Shown one piece after another: positions 25,994 through 35,973 of a DNA stretch of 35,973 nucleotides. This DNA comes from Candidatus Zixiibacteriota bacterium (lineage in GTDB: Bacteria; Zixibacteria; MSB-5A5; GN15; FEB-12), in contig JAQUSF010000024.1 of NCBI GenBank assembly GCA_028715215.1, forward strand, positions 1-35,973, read 5' to 3'. Below the pieces are notes generated by a model. It saw only the letters and a list, made by a program, of their open reading frames with translations, ran no database searches and had not been told where the DNA came from. Numbering within the stretch: position 1 is the stretch's first letter; each line of letters starts with the position of its first letter. The position numbers were made by a program, and so were the translations under genes.

Positions 25994-26398
25994 CTATGCG
26001 AATTCGACCAGTATCTGATTCTCCTGAACCGTATCGCCGACGGCAATCGGTATGGCTTTAATCTGTCCCGAGGCTGGAGCGGCAATCGATGTTTTCATCT
26101 TCATGGCTTCAATGACCAGAAGAATCTGACCTTTAGAAACTTTGTCACCGGGTTTACATTTAATTTCCAGAACGGTTCCGGCAATGGGCGACGCAATGGA
26201 ACCCCGTGATATTCCCGCCGGAGCCGGGGGCACACCCGAAGAAGTCGGCGGTAGAGCGGTACTTGGCAACAAGGCGCTTTCGGTGACGGGACGCTGCCGG
26301 GTACGAACCGAAACCGGCACCGGAAAACCTTCGCCGGGATCCAGCACTTCCACATCAACTTCATACGCTACCCCGTGTACGGTTATTTTAAGTTTCAT
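25994..26398 (-). CDS. mmdC: Biotin carboxyl carrier subunit of the decarboxylase
   Basis: C-terminal biotinyl domain VIEAMKMKTSIAAPASGQIKAIPIAVGDTVQENQILVEF after a Pro/Ser-rich linker. Start taken at MKLKITV (26398); ORF open to 26416. Confidence 0.9.
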   Translation of the reverse strand: MKLKITVHGVAYEVDVEVLDPGEGFPVPVSVRTRQRPVTESALLPSTALPPTSSGVPPAPAGISRGSIASPIAGTVLEIKCKPGDKVSKGQILLVIEAMKMKTSIAAPASGQIKAIPIAVGDTVQENQILVEFA

Positions 26399-26449
26399 AT
26401 ATGCTCCTGAAAACAATATATTAAAGACTGTATAATTTCTGTTCTTTCA

Positions 26450-26794
26450 TTATCTTTTCTTGGGAACGACATGCGAACCATGCAGAATAACCCGGCCTTC
26501 AAGGGACCAGGGACTGCTTTTGGCATCGCGGGGCAACAGACGCTGGATTTTACGAATATGAAAACGTCCCCTTAGCATGGTGGCGACGGCGGCGGCAATC
26601 AAGACCAGTGTCGTGGTATCGATACTGGGAGTTTTTTTTGCGGCTGCTTCCCGATGACGCTTTTCCCGTTCCTGCCAGTTCCTGTCAAGAAAGTTGATAA
26701 AGGTAATTGACAGGGCCACGATAATCAGGGCGGTGAATACAATCATCAATCCGATAAGGGTAAATTCCAGGCTGTATGAAAGCCATTCCGGCAT
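26450..26794 (-). CDS. OadG/MmdD-like membrane subunit of the decarboxylase
   Basis: Small protein with a single N-terminal TM (LEFTLIGLMIVFTALIIVALSITFINFLDR) in the conserved position between the alpha and biotin-carrier subunits. Confidence 0.7.
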   Translation of the reverse strand: MPEWLSYSLEFTLIGLMIVFTALIIVALSITFINFLDRNWQEREKRHREAAAKKTPSIDTTTLVLIAAAVATMLRGRFHIRKIQRLLPRDAKSSPWSLEGRVILHGSHVVPKKR

Positions 26795-26810
26795 TTCGTT
26801 ACCTCTTAGT

Positions 26811-28370
26811 TTACATCGGTATTAAACCGTGTTTTTTCTGCGGTCTCAGTTCCCGTTTAGCTTTCAAAACCTCAAGGGCTGCGGCCAGGTAGGCACGCGT
26901 TTCCGCAGGTTCCAGGATATCATCCACCATTCCGTGCGAAGCGGCAAAATAGGGATTGGCGAAAGTATCCTTATACTCCTCAAGTCTTCGATTACGTTCC
27001 ACTTTGGGGTCGGGCGCCTCGCTGATTTCCTTGCGATAGAGGACATTGACAGCGCCCTCGGCGCCCATCACGGCGATTTCAGCCGACGGCCAGGCGCACA
27101 GGGTATCGGCGCCCATGCTCTTGGCGCACATCGCCAGAAACGCCCCGCCGTAGGCCTTGCGTACCACCACCGTAAGCTTCGGCACGGTCGCCGAGGCATA
27201 GGCAAACAACATCTTGGCTCCATGACGGATAATGCCGCCGTACTCCTGCTGGACGCCGGGCATAAAACCCGGTACATCGACAAACGTCACTACCGGAATA
27301 TTGAAAGCATTGCAAAAACGGATAAAACGGGAAGCCTTGTCCGAGGAATCGATATCGAGCACTCCCGCCTTATGCTTCGGCTGGTTGGCAATGATGCCGA
27401 TAGTGCGACCTGTCAGACGGCCAAAACCAATAACAATATTCGGGGCATAGTGCTCCTGAATTTCCATAAAATCACCCCGGTCAACAACCCGGACCACTAT
27501 TTCCCGCATATCATAAGGTTCACTTGAATCCTGAGGAACGATATCGTTAAGCGATTCATCGGGTAAAATCTCTTCATCATAAAGTTCCGGTAAAAAGGGC
27601 GGATCCTCGGTATTGTTACTGGGTAAAAACGACAACAGCCGTTTGGTAATATTGATGGCATCCTCATCATTCTCGGCGATAAAATGCACCACACCGGAAT
27701 AGTACGCGTGACTCTCCACCCCGCCCAGTTGCTCGGCCGTGATGTCTTCCCCGGTCACCTGTTTGATAACCAGGGGGCCGGTGATATAGAGCTGACCTTT
27801 ATGCCTTACCTGAATGATGAAATCCGTAAGCGCCGGGGAATAGGCGGCGCCACCGGCACACGGTCCGGCGATTATGCTTATCTGCGGCACCACCCCGGAT
27901 AACAGGACATGCCGATAAAAAATCCTCCCGTACCCGGAAAGAGAATCCACACCTTCCTGAATACGCGCTCCGCCGCTGTCGTTAATCATGACAAAGGGGT
28001 CGCCGGTTTTTAATGCGGCATCCATGAGCTCGGCAATTTTACGGGCTGTCGCCTCGCCTACCGAACCGCCCGCCACCGTAAAATCCTGGCTGGCCGCATA
28101 CACCGGCCGACCGTCGATGACCCCATGACCGGTCACCACCCCCTCCCCGGGAAATTCCCTGTCCTTTATCCCGAAATGGGTGCAATGATGCTTTATAAAA
28201 AGATGTGTTTCCCGGAAGGTGTTTTCTTCGAAGAGCAAATCCAGTCGCTCGCGGGCGGTCAGTTTGCCCAGCTGGTGCTGTTTCTCGATCGCTTTATCCC
28301 CGCCGCCTTTGAGCAGATGCTCTCTCTTTTTCAACAATTGTTCTATCTTGGAATCAGCCATACTTAACAT
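26811..28370 (-). CDS. mmdA: Methylmalonyl-CoA decarboxylase / propionyl-CoA carboxylase carboxyltransferase alpha subunit
   Basis: LTARERLDLLFEENTF, GGSVGEATARKIAELMDAALKTGDPFVMINDSGGARIQEGVDSLSGYGRIF, AGPCAGGAAYSPALTDF, AKMLFAYASATVPKLTVVVRKAYGGAFLAMCAKSMGAD. Start may be MADSKIEQ (28361). Confidence 0.95.
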   Translation of the reverse strand: MLSMADSKIEQLLKKREHLLKGGGDKAIEKQHQLGKLTARERLDLLFEENTFRETHLFIKHHCTHFGIKDREFPGEGVVTGHGVIDGRPVYAASQDFTVAGGSVGEATARKIAELMDAALKTGDPFVMINDSGGARIQEGVDSLSGYGRIFYRHVLLSGVVPQISIIAGPCAGGAAYSPALTDFIIQVRHKGQLYITGPLVIKQVTGEDITAEQLGGVESHAYYSGVVHFIAENDEDAINITKRLLSFLPSNNTEDPPFLPELYDEEILPDESLNDIVPQDSSEPYDMREIVVRVVDRGDFMEIQEHYAPNIVIGFGRLTGRTIGIIANQPKHKAGVLDIDSSDKASRFIRFCNAFNIPVVTFVDVPGFMPGVQQEYGGIIRHGAKMLFAYASATVPKLTVVVRKAYGGAFLAMCAKSMGADTLCAWPSAEIAVMGAEGAVNVLYRKEISEAPDPKVERNRRLEEYKDTFANPYFAASHGMVDDILEPAETRAYLAAALEVLKAKRELRPQKKHGLIPM

Positions 28371-28446
28371 GCCTTAATAAATAAATGATAAATGTTCATA
28401 AAGTTTTACTTATCGTTATTCTCAGCTATTTATTTTCGTTAATCCT

Positions 28447-29538
28447 TTAACCTATCTGGTCACCAGCCCACTGTTTCAGCAAGTATTCTTTAAATAATTT
28501 CAATAAATTCCGGGCGGCCTGGACGGCGGGCAATTGTCCCTGCATGACCTTTTTTTCGATATCCGGAAGGTATTCCATCACGGCTTTGGAATTATAAAAA
28601 GTTTCCTGCAGACGTTCATTGAGCAGGCTGTGCAACCAGTCGCGGGCTTGTTTGCGGCGGCGCTTTTCGAACTCGCCGCTGGCCATGGTCGTGGTGCGGA
28701 AATTTTCTATCGTTATCCATATTCCATCAATTCCCTTTCCCTCGAGCGCCGAGGCCGTTCGGGCACAGGGGACCCAGCCCGGGGTAACCGGCCGGAGATA
28801 GTGCAGAGCCCGCTCGTATTCCTCGCGGGCGACTTGAGCCGCGGCGGTGTTATCGCCGTCATCCTTGTTGACCAGAACCATATCGGCCATTTCAAAAACG
28901 CCTCTTTTGATGCGCTGAAGTTCGTCGCCGACCCCGGCAATCAGAACCAGCAGAAAAAAATCGACCATGGAACGCACGGTTATTTCACTTTGTCCAACCC
29001 CGACCGTCTCCACCAACAGGACATCGTACCCGGCCGCTTCGAAAATATGCATGGTTTCACGGGTTTTGCGTGCGACACCCCCGAGAGTGCCGCCGCTGGG
29101 ACTGGGCCGGATAAAAGCCGCCGGGGTTTGTGACAAGCGCTCCATGCGGGTCTTATCACCCAGGATACTGCCTTTGGTCAGTGTGCTCGAGGGGTCCACC
29201 GCCATCACAGCCACCTTGTGCTTTTTCCCGGTAAGGTAGAAACCCAAAGCTTCAATCAAAGTGCTTTTACCCGCCCCGGGAACACCGGTGATACCGATTC
29301 GAATTGAATTCCCGGTATACGGCATGATGGCTTTGAGAACATCCTGCGCCTGCTCCTGGTGCCGGGGGGCGTTCGATTCCACCAGGGTTATCGCCCGGCC
29401 CAGCATTACGCGGTCACCGCTCAGAATCCCCTTGACATATGCTTCGGTAGTAAAGCTGGAAGTATTTTTTCCGGTTCGGGGTGATGCTGTCTTTTTACCG
29501 GGCATACCGTCATGACCGCCTTCGACACCTTTCATCAC
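28447..29538 (-). CDS. meaB: Methylmalonyl-CoA mutase-associated GTPase MeaB/ArgK
   Basis: GITGVPGAGKSTLIEALG, VAVDPSSTLTKGSILGDKTRM, RPSPSGGTLGGVARKTRE, DVLLVETVGVGQSE, NKDDGDN. Start codon uncertain (29538 or 29505). Confidence 0.95.
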   Translation of the reverse strand: MMKGVEGGHDGMPGKKTASPRTGKNTSSFTTEAYVKGILSGDRVMLGRAITLVESNAPRHQEQAQDVLKAIMPYTGNSIRIGITGVPGAGKSTLIEALGFYLTGKKHKVAVMAVDPSSTLTKGSILGDKTRMERLSQTPAAFIRPSPSGGTLGGVARKTRETMHIFEAAGYDVLLVETVGVGQSEITVRSMVDFFLLVLIAGVGDELQRIKRGVFEMADMVLVNKDDGDNTAAAQVAREEYERALHYLRPVTPGWVPCARTASALEGKGIDGIWITIENFRTTTMASGEFEKRRRKQARDWLHSLLNERLQETFYNSKAVMEYLPDIEKKVMQGQLPAVQAARNLLKLFKEYLLKQWAGDQIG

Positions 29539-29622
29539 TTTGAGAGCCGAAGGAGCCTTTTTACCGGTTTGTTTTTTCCTGCCGCCGCCCCTATTCTCTG
29601 TTATCTGAGAAAATGTTATCCT

Positions 29623-31788
29623 TTAAAGCAACTTTTCCATAATTTTTTTAGCCGCCACCGGTATAATCGTACCCGGTCCGAAAATGGCACAGGCACCGTG
29701 TTCGTAAAGAAAATCATAATCCTGAGCCGGTATAACACCACCAACCACTACCAGTATATCCCCCCGTCCCAGTTTTTTGAGTTCCTCGACGAGTTTGGGC
29801 AGAAGTGTTTTATGTCCGGCGGCGAGGGAACTCATCCCGACCACATGTACATCGTTTTCCACCGCCTGGCGCGCGGTTTCTTCAGGCGTCTGGAATAACG
29901 GCCCGACATCGACATCAAATCCCAAATCGGCGAACGCGGTGGCGATGACTTTAGCGCCGCGGTCATGGCCGTCCTGTCCCATCTTAGCCACCAGAATCCG
30001 GGGCCGCCGGCCCTCGCGCCGGGCGAAATTATCAGTCATCGTGCGCACCTCGACAATTTCCGCCGCCTCGCTGTATTCACTGCTGTATATGCCGGCGATG
30101 GTTTTGTTGTCAGCCACATGCCGTCCCCAGACTTTTTCCAGGGCACTGCTTATTTCACCCAGCGAAGCCCGCGCCTGAGCCGCCTTGATGGATAAATCCA
30201 AAAGGTTTCCTTCACCGGTTTCGGCGCACCTGGTCAGGGCTTCCAGAGCTCGCCGAACTTCTTCTTCATTTCTTTCTTTACGCAATTTTTCCAGTCTCGC
30301 CAGTTGTTGCAGCCGCACCACGTTATTGTCAACTTCCAATATATCAATTGGTTCTTCTTTATCAAGAGGATATCGGTTGAGGCCGACAATCATTTCCGAC
30401 CCGGAATCGATATGAGCCTGGCGCCGGGCCGATGCCTCCTCAATACGCATCTTGGGCAAGCCGCTTTCGATGGCTCTGGCCATACCGCCGAGACTTTCAA
30501 TCTCCCGTATATGCGCCCAGCCTTTCTTTAGCAGGGCTTCGGTCAGCGCCTCAACATAAAAGGAGCCGCCCCAGGGGTCAATTACCCTGCAAATCGCGGT
30601 CTCATCCTGTAAAAACAACTGGGTGTTACGGGCTATACGGGCACTGAAATCAGTCGGCAGGGCGATTGCCTCATCCAGGGCGTTGGTATGCAGACTCTGG
30701 GTATGCCCCATCGCCGCCGCCATCGCCTCAATACAAGTCCGGGCAATATTGTTGTAAGGGTCCTGCTCGGTAAGGCTCCAGCCCGAGGTTTGTGAATGTG
30801 TCCGCAACATCATCGATTTGGGATTTTGCGGTTTAAACTGTTTCATGAGCCTGGCCCAGAGCACTCTGGCCGCTCTCATTTTGGCTATTTCCATGAAAAA
30901 GTTCATGCCGATGGCCCAGAAAAACGACAGCCGCGGCGCAAACTCATCGATTGTCAACCCGGCCGCCAGTCCCGTTCGAACATATTCCACCCCGTCAGCC
31001 AGGGTATAGGCCATCTCAAGATCCGCGGTAGCCCCCGCTTCCTGCATGTGATAACCCGAAATTGAAACACTGTTGAATTTCGGCATGTTCTTCGAAGTGA
31101 AAGCGATAATATCCCCGATGATTTTCATCGACGCCGCCGGGGGATAAATATAAGTATTACGCACCATGTATTCCTTGAGAATATCATTCTGGATGGTGCC
31201 GGTCAGCTTATCCATCGCCACTCCCTGTTCCAGGGCAGCCACGATATAAAAAGCCATCACCGGCAGAACGGCACCGTTCATCGTCATCGAAACCGACATC
31301 TTATCCAGTGGAATACCGTCGAAAAGAATTTCCATATCGAGTATGGAATCGATAGCCACCCCCGCTTTGCCGACATCGCCGATGACCCGGGGATGGTCCG
31401 AGTCATAACCGCGGTGCGTGGCCAGGTCAAAAGCCACCGACAGACCCTTTTGTCCCGCCGCCAGGTTACGGCGGTAAAAGGCGTTCGACTCCTCGGCGGT
31501 CGAAAATCCGGCGTACTGACGTACGGTCCAGGGCTGGGTGACATACATGGTGGCGTAGGGACCTCTCAAAAACGGCGGCAGGCCGGGATAATAATCGGTA
31601 TGCTCGATACCCTTCATATCTTCACGGGTATAGAGCGGTTTAACTTCAATCTGCTCCATTGTCCGCCAGACCAGTTCCTCCACCTTATGCCCGGTTTCCT
31701 TTTCCACCCGGGCTTTCCAGGTTTTATAATCAGCCGTGACCCGGGACACACCCGGCTCAAGATTAGTAAAATTCGGTATGCGACTCAT
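29623..31788 (-). CDS. mutB: Methylmalonyl-CoA mutase large (catalytic, B12-binding) subunit
   Basis: [55 protein letters not shown]-terminal B12 domain [38 protein letters not shown]. Confidence 0.98.
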   Translation of the reverse strand: MSRIPNFTNLEPGVSRVTADYKTWKARVEKETGHKVEELVWRTMEQIEVKPLYTREDMKGIEHTDYYPGLPPFLRGPYATMYVTQPWTVRQYAGFSTAEESNAFYRRNLAAGQKGLSVAFDLATHRGYDSDHPRVIGDVGKAGVAIDSILDMEILFDGIPLDKMSVSMTMNGAVLPVMAFYIVAALEQGVAMDKLTGTIQNDILKEYMVRNTYIYPPAASMKIIGDIIAFTSKNMPKFNSVSISGYHMQEAGATADLEMAYTLADGVEYVRTGLAAGLTIDEFAPRLSFFWAIGMNFFMEIAKMRAARVLWARLMKQFKPQNPKSMMLRTHSQTSGWSLTEQDPYNNIARTCIEAMAAAMGHTQSLHTNALDEAIALPTDFSARIARNTQLFLQDETAICRVIDPWGGSFYVEALTEALLKKGWAHIREIESLGGMARAIESGLPKMRIEEASARRQAHIDSGSEMIVGLNRYPLDKEEPIDILEVDNNVVRLQQLARLEKLRKERNEEEVRRALEALTRCAETGEGNLLDLSIKAAQARASLGEISSALEKVWGRHVADNKTIAGIYSSEYSEAAEIVEVRTMTDNFARREGRRPRILVAKMGQDGHDRGAKVIATAFADLGFDVDVGPLFQTPEETARQAVENDVHVVGMSSLAAGHKTLLPKLVEELKKLGRGDILVVVGGVIPAQDYDFLYEHGACAIFGPGTIIPVAAKKIMEKLL

Positions 31789-33971
31789 AAAAGCACCCCC
31801 AGCTTCACAGCTGTCTCATTGAGGACTTCGAGAATATCAGTCTTTATATGAATGAATATATCGACCCCGGCATCACTGAAGCGTTTTTTAAGCTTATCGT
31901 CACCCGGTAAACCTGCCAGGACCACTATTGCGTGCGGACGGGCTTTTTTCACCTGTTCGGCAATCACCGGGACACTTTCGGGATAAATCTCATCTCGACC
32001 ACAGATGACCACCACCTCAGCACGGCTTTTCAGAGCCTCTTCGGCGGCCTTACCGGGAGTCTCAAAACCTTCGGTTCTTACCACTTCAAAGCCCCCCACT
32101 TCAAAAAACGAGGCGGCGAAATCAAGCCGCGGCATGTAAGCCCCGGCCTCTCCCAGAGTGGCAAGAAAAACCTTCAGGTTGCCTTTTTGAAGACGCATTT
32201 TCATCACGGCCAGACGCAATTTCTCGAATGGCTCTGCAGCATGGTAAACCGGAAACGGCGCCACTCTGACGATTTCATTTTTATCCCTTCGCATAACTAT
32301 CATTATCTCCCCGACGGTGGCGCCGCCTTCCACGGCCTCAACGACCAGTGGGAAAATTTCTTTCCTGTCCTTACCAGATGCTGCTAAAAGTTGACCGAGA
32401 ACCGTTTCGACCGGCTTGTTTTTTTTGACAGTTTTCCTGATTTCCTGTAAACGCTGAAGCCTTTCCCTCCTGACAGCGCTAAAATCAACCGTCCCCGGTT
32501 CGAGAAGTTCTTCATCGGGTTGAGGATATTTATTGGTCCCGACCAGAACATCCTTACGCGAAGCATACGCATTACGGCGCTCGTCGATGGTCTTTTCTAC
32601 GGCTTTTTGCGGGAAACCTTCCTGTAACGCCCTGAAGAGACCGCCCTTTTCCTCTATTTGCCGGAATATACGCCAGGTTTCAAGAACTATCTCATGAGTG
32701 AGCCGTTCCACATACCACGACCCGCCGGCCGGGTCAAGCACCCGGGCCAGCTTGGCTTCATCTTTAAGAATAACCTGAATATTCCGGGACAGCCGCCGGG
32801 AGAATTCATCAGCTGGACGTATCCTTTCGTCGAATGCCGCCACCTGCATACTGTCGGCTCCGCCGACAGCTCCCGAAAAAGCCCCGGTGGTCAAACGTAA
32901 AAGGTTCACATAAGGGTCGAATTTAGTCTGATAGCAGCGCGAAGTACGGGCATGCAGCCCCATCGACCGTTTTTCTTCGCTAACCCCGCAATTTTCCAGG
33001 ATGCGATTCCAGAGGCAACGGGCGGCGCGAAGTTTGGCTGATTCCATGAAAAAATTCGTGCCCAGCCCGAGACTGAAACGGATATGGGGCAGGACCTGCT
33101 CGATTTCAAGCCCGCGCTTTTCCATTGCGCGAAGATATTCAACGGCCGCGCTCACGGTCAGAGCCAGTTCCCAGACGGCACTGGCGCCGGCATCACTGTA
33201 TATCTCACCATGAACCCAGATTACGCCTGTCAGTGGAGCATGGTCTTCCGCCCATGAAACCGCCGCCGCCATCTCGTCATATACCGTCTCCAAAGAACCG
33301 GATAATACCCCCGCTTGAGCCAGTTCCCCCAGCGGATCGTATGCCACCGCACCCTTTAAGTACTTTATATCATAACCTTTTTCTTTCGCCAGAGCGACAT
33401 ATGAAGCCAGGTAAAAAAGGCTGCTGTCGCAGGCCTGAAAAAAAACCGGCACCCGGTCAAGAGAAATCCCCTCCAGGGCGGTGGTCAAGTCAGCCAGCGA
33501 AGAAAGCGAAACTCCCTCACATCCCACCTCTTCTTCCGTCGCCGCATCAGCATCCAGACCTTTTCGTGACGCCTTGTCCAGAGGCAGGGTAACCGCTGTC
33601 AGACCGCGTTCAAGGTCATATCGTACCGCCCGGTTAAACTCAACCGGTGTTGGATAATTTATCTCCTGGGCTGTTTCCCAGGCATGCTCACCTTGCCGGA
33701 AAATGCGGCTACCTCTGATAAAAGGCGAGAATCCGGGATAAGAGTCAATATCGCTTATACTTTGAGTATCTTCTTTATGATACAAAGGCTGTAGGGTGAT
33801 ATTCTCATAAGTTCTGGTAAGCATCCGCTTTTCAAAAGGTGCTCCCTTTAGAAGTCGCTCCACCTCGTTTAACCAGTCTTTATATTCAGGAACCGGAAAT
33901 TCTTCGAGCAAACACATACGATTCCTTTCCGTCGGCTTCCCCTCTGGTTTTTCGGTCGGCATAATAGTCAC
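31785..33971 (-). CDS. mutA: Methylmalonyl-CoA mutase small subunit
   Basis: Homologous to MutB but with a B12 domain lacking DxHxxG ([29 protein letters not shown]); 4-nt overlap with mutB. Confidence 0.95.
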   Translation of the reverse strand: MTIMPTEKPEGKPTERNRMCLLEEFPVPEYKDWLNEVERLLKGAPFEKRMLTRTYENITLQPLYHKEDTQSISDIDSYPGFSPFIRGSRIFRQGEHAWETAQEINYPTPVEFNRAVRYDLERGLTAVTLPLDKASRKGLDADAATEEEVGCEGVSLSSLADLTTALEGISLDRVPVFFQACDSSLFYLASYVALAKEKGYDIKYLKGAVAYDPLGELAQAGVLSGSLETVYDEMAAAVSWAEDHAPLTGVIWVHGEIYSDAGASAVWELALTVSAAVEYLRAMEKRGLEIEQVLPHIRFSLGLGTNFFMESAKLRAARCLWNRILENCGVSEEKRSMGLHARTSRCYQTKFDPYVNLLRLTTGAFSGAVGGADSMQVAAFDERIRPADEFSRRLSRNIQVILKDEAKLARVLDPAGGSWYVERLTHEIVLETWRIFRQIEEKGGLFRALQEGFPQKAVEKTIDERRNAYASRKDVLVGTNKYPQPDEELLEPGTVDFSAVRRERLQRLQEIRKTVKKNKPVETVLGQLLAASGKDRKEIFPLVVEAVEGGATVGEIMIVMRRDKNEIVRVAPFPVYHAAEPFEKLRLAVMKMRLQKGNLKVFLATLGEAGAYMPRLDFAASFFEVGGFEVVRTEGFETPGKAAEEALKSRAEVVVICGRDEIYPESVPVIAEQVKKARPHAIVVLAGLPGDDKLKKRFSDAGVDIFIHIKTDILEVLNETAVKLGVLL

Positions 33972-34314
33972 TCCTGCAAAAACTTAAAAAAATACACAAG
34001 GTTTCAAAAAACCCTGTTATCTATAGAGCCGATTTCCCCGCTTGTCAAGTGCTTTCGGATTTATAAATCCTTATATATTCTATTGAATTCCGGCTTTTTT
34101 ATCCAGAAATAATAGCTTATGTCGGTAACAGGGTATTTTCGATAATCATTATATTACTACTTTTTACTCAGTTTATCAGAAAACCCTATAATTGTTATTC
34201 CTTAACATTTATTGACATTTTTATTGAATCTTAAATAGACAGAAAATAATCTAAAAATTAACTTAGAGAGGTTACCTTAACTGCAGACTGATAGAAAGTG
34301 ACTTATAAACAATA

Positions 34315-34680
34315 ATGAATTTTTTCCAAAAGTTATTCAACCGCCCGCCCCGGCCGGGAAAACCGCTGCCGGTAACGGATGATACTTTCGAAGCTGACGT
34401 ATTAAAGTCGAAAATACCCGTCGTGGTCGATTTCTGGTCGCCCACCTGTGCCCCGTGCCAGGTCATGGCCGGTCTTTTAAATGAACTCGGGCCGCAATTT
34501 GCCGGGCGGGTCAATATTTACAAGTTGAATGTCAACGAAAATCCGACCACTGCTACCCGGTTTCGGATTATGAGCGTCCCCACAGTCATTTTTTTTAAGC
34601 AGGGAAAAATCGTTGATTTATTTTCAGGACTTTTGCCCCTCAATCCCCTGAAAGAAAAACTGGAAAAGCTTGCCGGGTAA
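34315..34680 (+). CDS. Thioredoxin-like protein with CAPC active site
   Basis: VVVDFWSPTCAPCQVMAGLLNELGPQFAGRVNIYKLNVNENPTTATRFRIMSVPTVIFFKQG. Confidence 0.9.
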   Translation: MNFFQKLFNRPPRPGKPLPVTDDTFEADVLKSKIPVVVDFWSPTCAPCQVMAGLLNELGPQFAGRVNIYKLNVNENPTTATRFRIMSVPTVIFFKQGKIVDLFSGLLPLNPLKEKLEKLAG

Positions 34681-34707
34681 GCATCCCGTTAATAAAAACA
34701 AACCCGC

Positions 34708-35973
34708 TTATAACATTCTTATCGCTTTTTCGTAGGGAGTAAAACCGGGGATGCCCTTATGCATGGTTAAATCCGGTTTATGAAAAGCCGGATTCTCATA
34801 GATGACCCGAAGAAGCTTTTCCCTTTCCGAAGGCTCGGCAAGATGAGCAATTCCCACCGCCCGCTCCCCGAGACTCAAACCCCGCGGGTCGAAAGCACCG
34901 TATTCGGTAACGATAATAATCTGGTCGGCCGGGATACCGGTGGTGGTAATACCCGCCGGACTGCGGTCAACAATTTTAGAAATACCGGCCTGGGTGGTTG
35001 ATTTGAGGGCGATAATGGCAACACCGCCGGGTGAATACTGAGCTCCGCGAATGAAATCGGCCTGACCACCGACGCCGCTGTATATTTTGCGGGCATCCAG
35101 CGAGTCCGCCCAGATATTGCCGTGAAGGTCCACTCCAATCGCTCCATTAATGGTCACCATTCTGGGTTGCTCGGCAATATGAAAAACACTGTTGGTAAAA
35201 TCACAGGGACGGCTCTGAACGGAACTATTGTCGCCCAGCCAGTCATATTCCGCCTGGTTCTGTGCCAGGAAGATCGCCGAGATGCAGAAATTTATGTCAC
35301 TTTTCCAGCGGTTGGTCACCACCCCCTCATTCACCAGCTTGATCATGGCGCTGGCAAATAGCTCGGTATGGATACCCAGGTCGCGAACGCCTTTTTTCAG
35401 GATAGCATTGGTCACCGCCTCGGGAACTTCACCGATACCATACTGCAAAGTCGAACCGGGGGTATCCCCGGAACCGTCATGAATATACAAAGCCGCGATT
35501 ATTTCTCCGATTTTATTGGCGCGTTCGTCGGGTTCCTGGACGGGGCTGGCCGGAAGTTCATAGTCGGTATCCAGCATGTAATCGATGATGCTTTCGTGGA
35601 TGGTCGTCCCCAGTACGAAAGGCATTTTGGCATTGCGTTCGACTATGACCAGCCCGCCGTTCTTTTTGGCTGTTTGAATTGCCGCCAGCACACTTTCCAC
35701 CGTCGTGCCCAGGCTGTAGTTACCGGCTTTGTCGGGACCGCTGACAGTCAGCAAAACAACATTTGGTTTGACCCGGCGAATATAACGGGGAACCTCCGAA
35801 AGGTGCATGGGGTGATATTTGGCCCAGCCGTTATTTACCGCTTCCTTGGACAGGTGACTGTTGAATATGACCCGGTGGGTTAAATCCTGACACCTTTCTC
35901 TGGAAAAAAGCGGCGCCAGACGCTCCCCGAGTAACAGAATGCTGAATATATCGACATCCTTAATCGCAAGGTC
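34708..35973 (-). CDS. Acetyl-CoA hydrolase / CoA-transferase family protein (propionyl-CoA:succinate or 4-hydroxybutyrate CoA-transferase-like), 5' truncated by window edge
   Basis: Frame remains open through 35973 (DLAIKDVDIFSILLLGERLAPLFSRERCQDLTHRVIFNSHLSKEAVNNGWAKYHP before the listed Met); GVVTNRWKSDINFCISAIFLAQ, GVGGQADFIRGAQYSPGGVAIIALKSTT, VTEYGAFDPRGLSLGERA. Confidence 0.93.
   Translation of the reverse strand, partial: DLAIKDVDIFSILLLGERLAPLFSRERCQDLTHRVIFNSHLSKEAVNNGWAKYHPMHLSEVPRYIRRVKPNVVLLTVSGPDKAGNYSLGTTVESVLAAIQTAKKNGGLVIVERNAKMPFVLGTTIHESIIDYMLDTDYELPASPVQEPDERANKIGEIIAALYIHDGSGDTPGSTLQYGIGEVPEAVTNAILKKGVRDLGIHTELFASAMIKLVNEGVVTNRWKSDINFCISAIFLAQNQAEYDWLGDNSSVQSRPCDFTNSVFHIAEQPRMVTINGAIGVDLHGNIWADSLDARKIYSGVGGQADFIRGAQYSPGGVAIIALKSTTQAGISKIVDRSPAGITTTGIPADQIIIVTEYGAFDPRGLSLGERAVGIAHLAEPSEREKLLRVIYENPAFHKPDLTMHKGIPGFTPYEKAIRML

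Noticed and set aside
31785-33971. Degenerate B12-binding domain in the mutase small subunit as a pseudogene signal
   Set aside because: Loss of DxHxxG is normal for the non-catalytic MutA subunit of heterodimeric methylmalonyl-CoA mutases.
34011-34134. Inverted repeat ACCCTGTTA (34011-34019) / TAACAGGGT (34126-34134) in the mutA-thioredoxin intergenic region
   Set aside because: Only 9 bp with a 106-nt spacer in AT-rich DNA; could be chance, and no adjoining mobile-element features were seen.
33972-34314. Possible cobalamin riboswitch upstream of the B12-dependent mutase genes
   Set aside because: No recognisable B12-box (GCCACTG-like) or associated conserved elements on either strand by eye; not claimed without a covariance-model search.
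1-35973. CRISPR arrays, transposases, phage genes, tRNA or rRNA genes
   Set aside because: None recognised on reading either strand; gene order is operonic and housekeeping/metabolic in character.

Overview
Bacterial chromosomal segment. TonB-dependent receptor, lipoprotein and HlyD-type genes suggest a diderm; lineage cannot be assigned from sequence alone. Coding density is high and no rRNA, tRNA, CRISPR, phage or transposon was recognised. From left to right: (i) a MacA/MacB-type ABC export operon, 3' end of the adaptor only; (ii) a convergent Na+/proline-type symporter; (iii) a large secreted subtilisin-like protein with dockerin-like, cohesin-like and beta-helix regions; (iv) a Cys-rich putative lipoprotein; (v) a znuABC-type zinc uptake operon led by a small ribbon-helix-helix protein with a Cys/His-rich tail; (vi) three tandem LTA-synthase/sulfatase-family membrane proteins; (vii) a TonB-dependent receptor; (viii) a pterin cluster: pterin-4a-carbinolamine dehydratase, SDR, a three-module PTPS/QueD-like protein, and GTP cyclohydrolase I; (ix) a Na+-translocating methylmalonyl-CoA decarboxylase plus methylmalonyl-CoA mutase/MeaB cluster; (x) a thioredoxin and an acetyl-CoA hydrolase/CoA-transferase family gene that runs off the right edge. 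The strongest novelty candidates are the triple-PTPS protein, whose modules carry complementary losses of active-site residues inside a tetrahydrobiopterin-like gene set, and the RHH/zinc-knuckle protein leading the znu operon. All family calls come from reading translated motifs; no searches were run.
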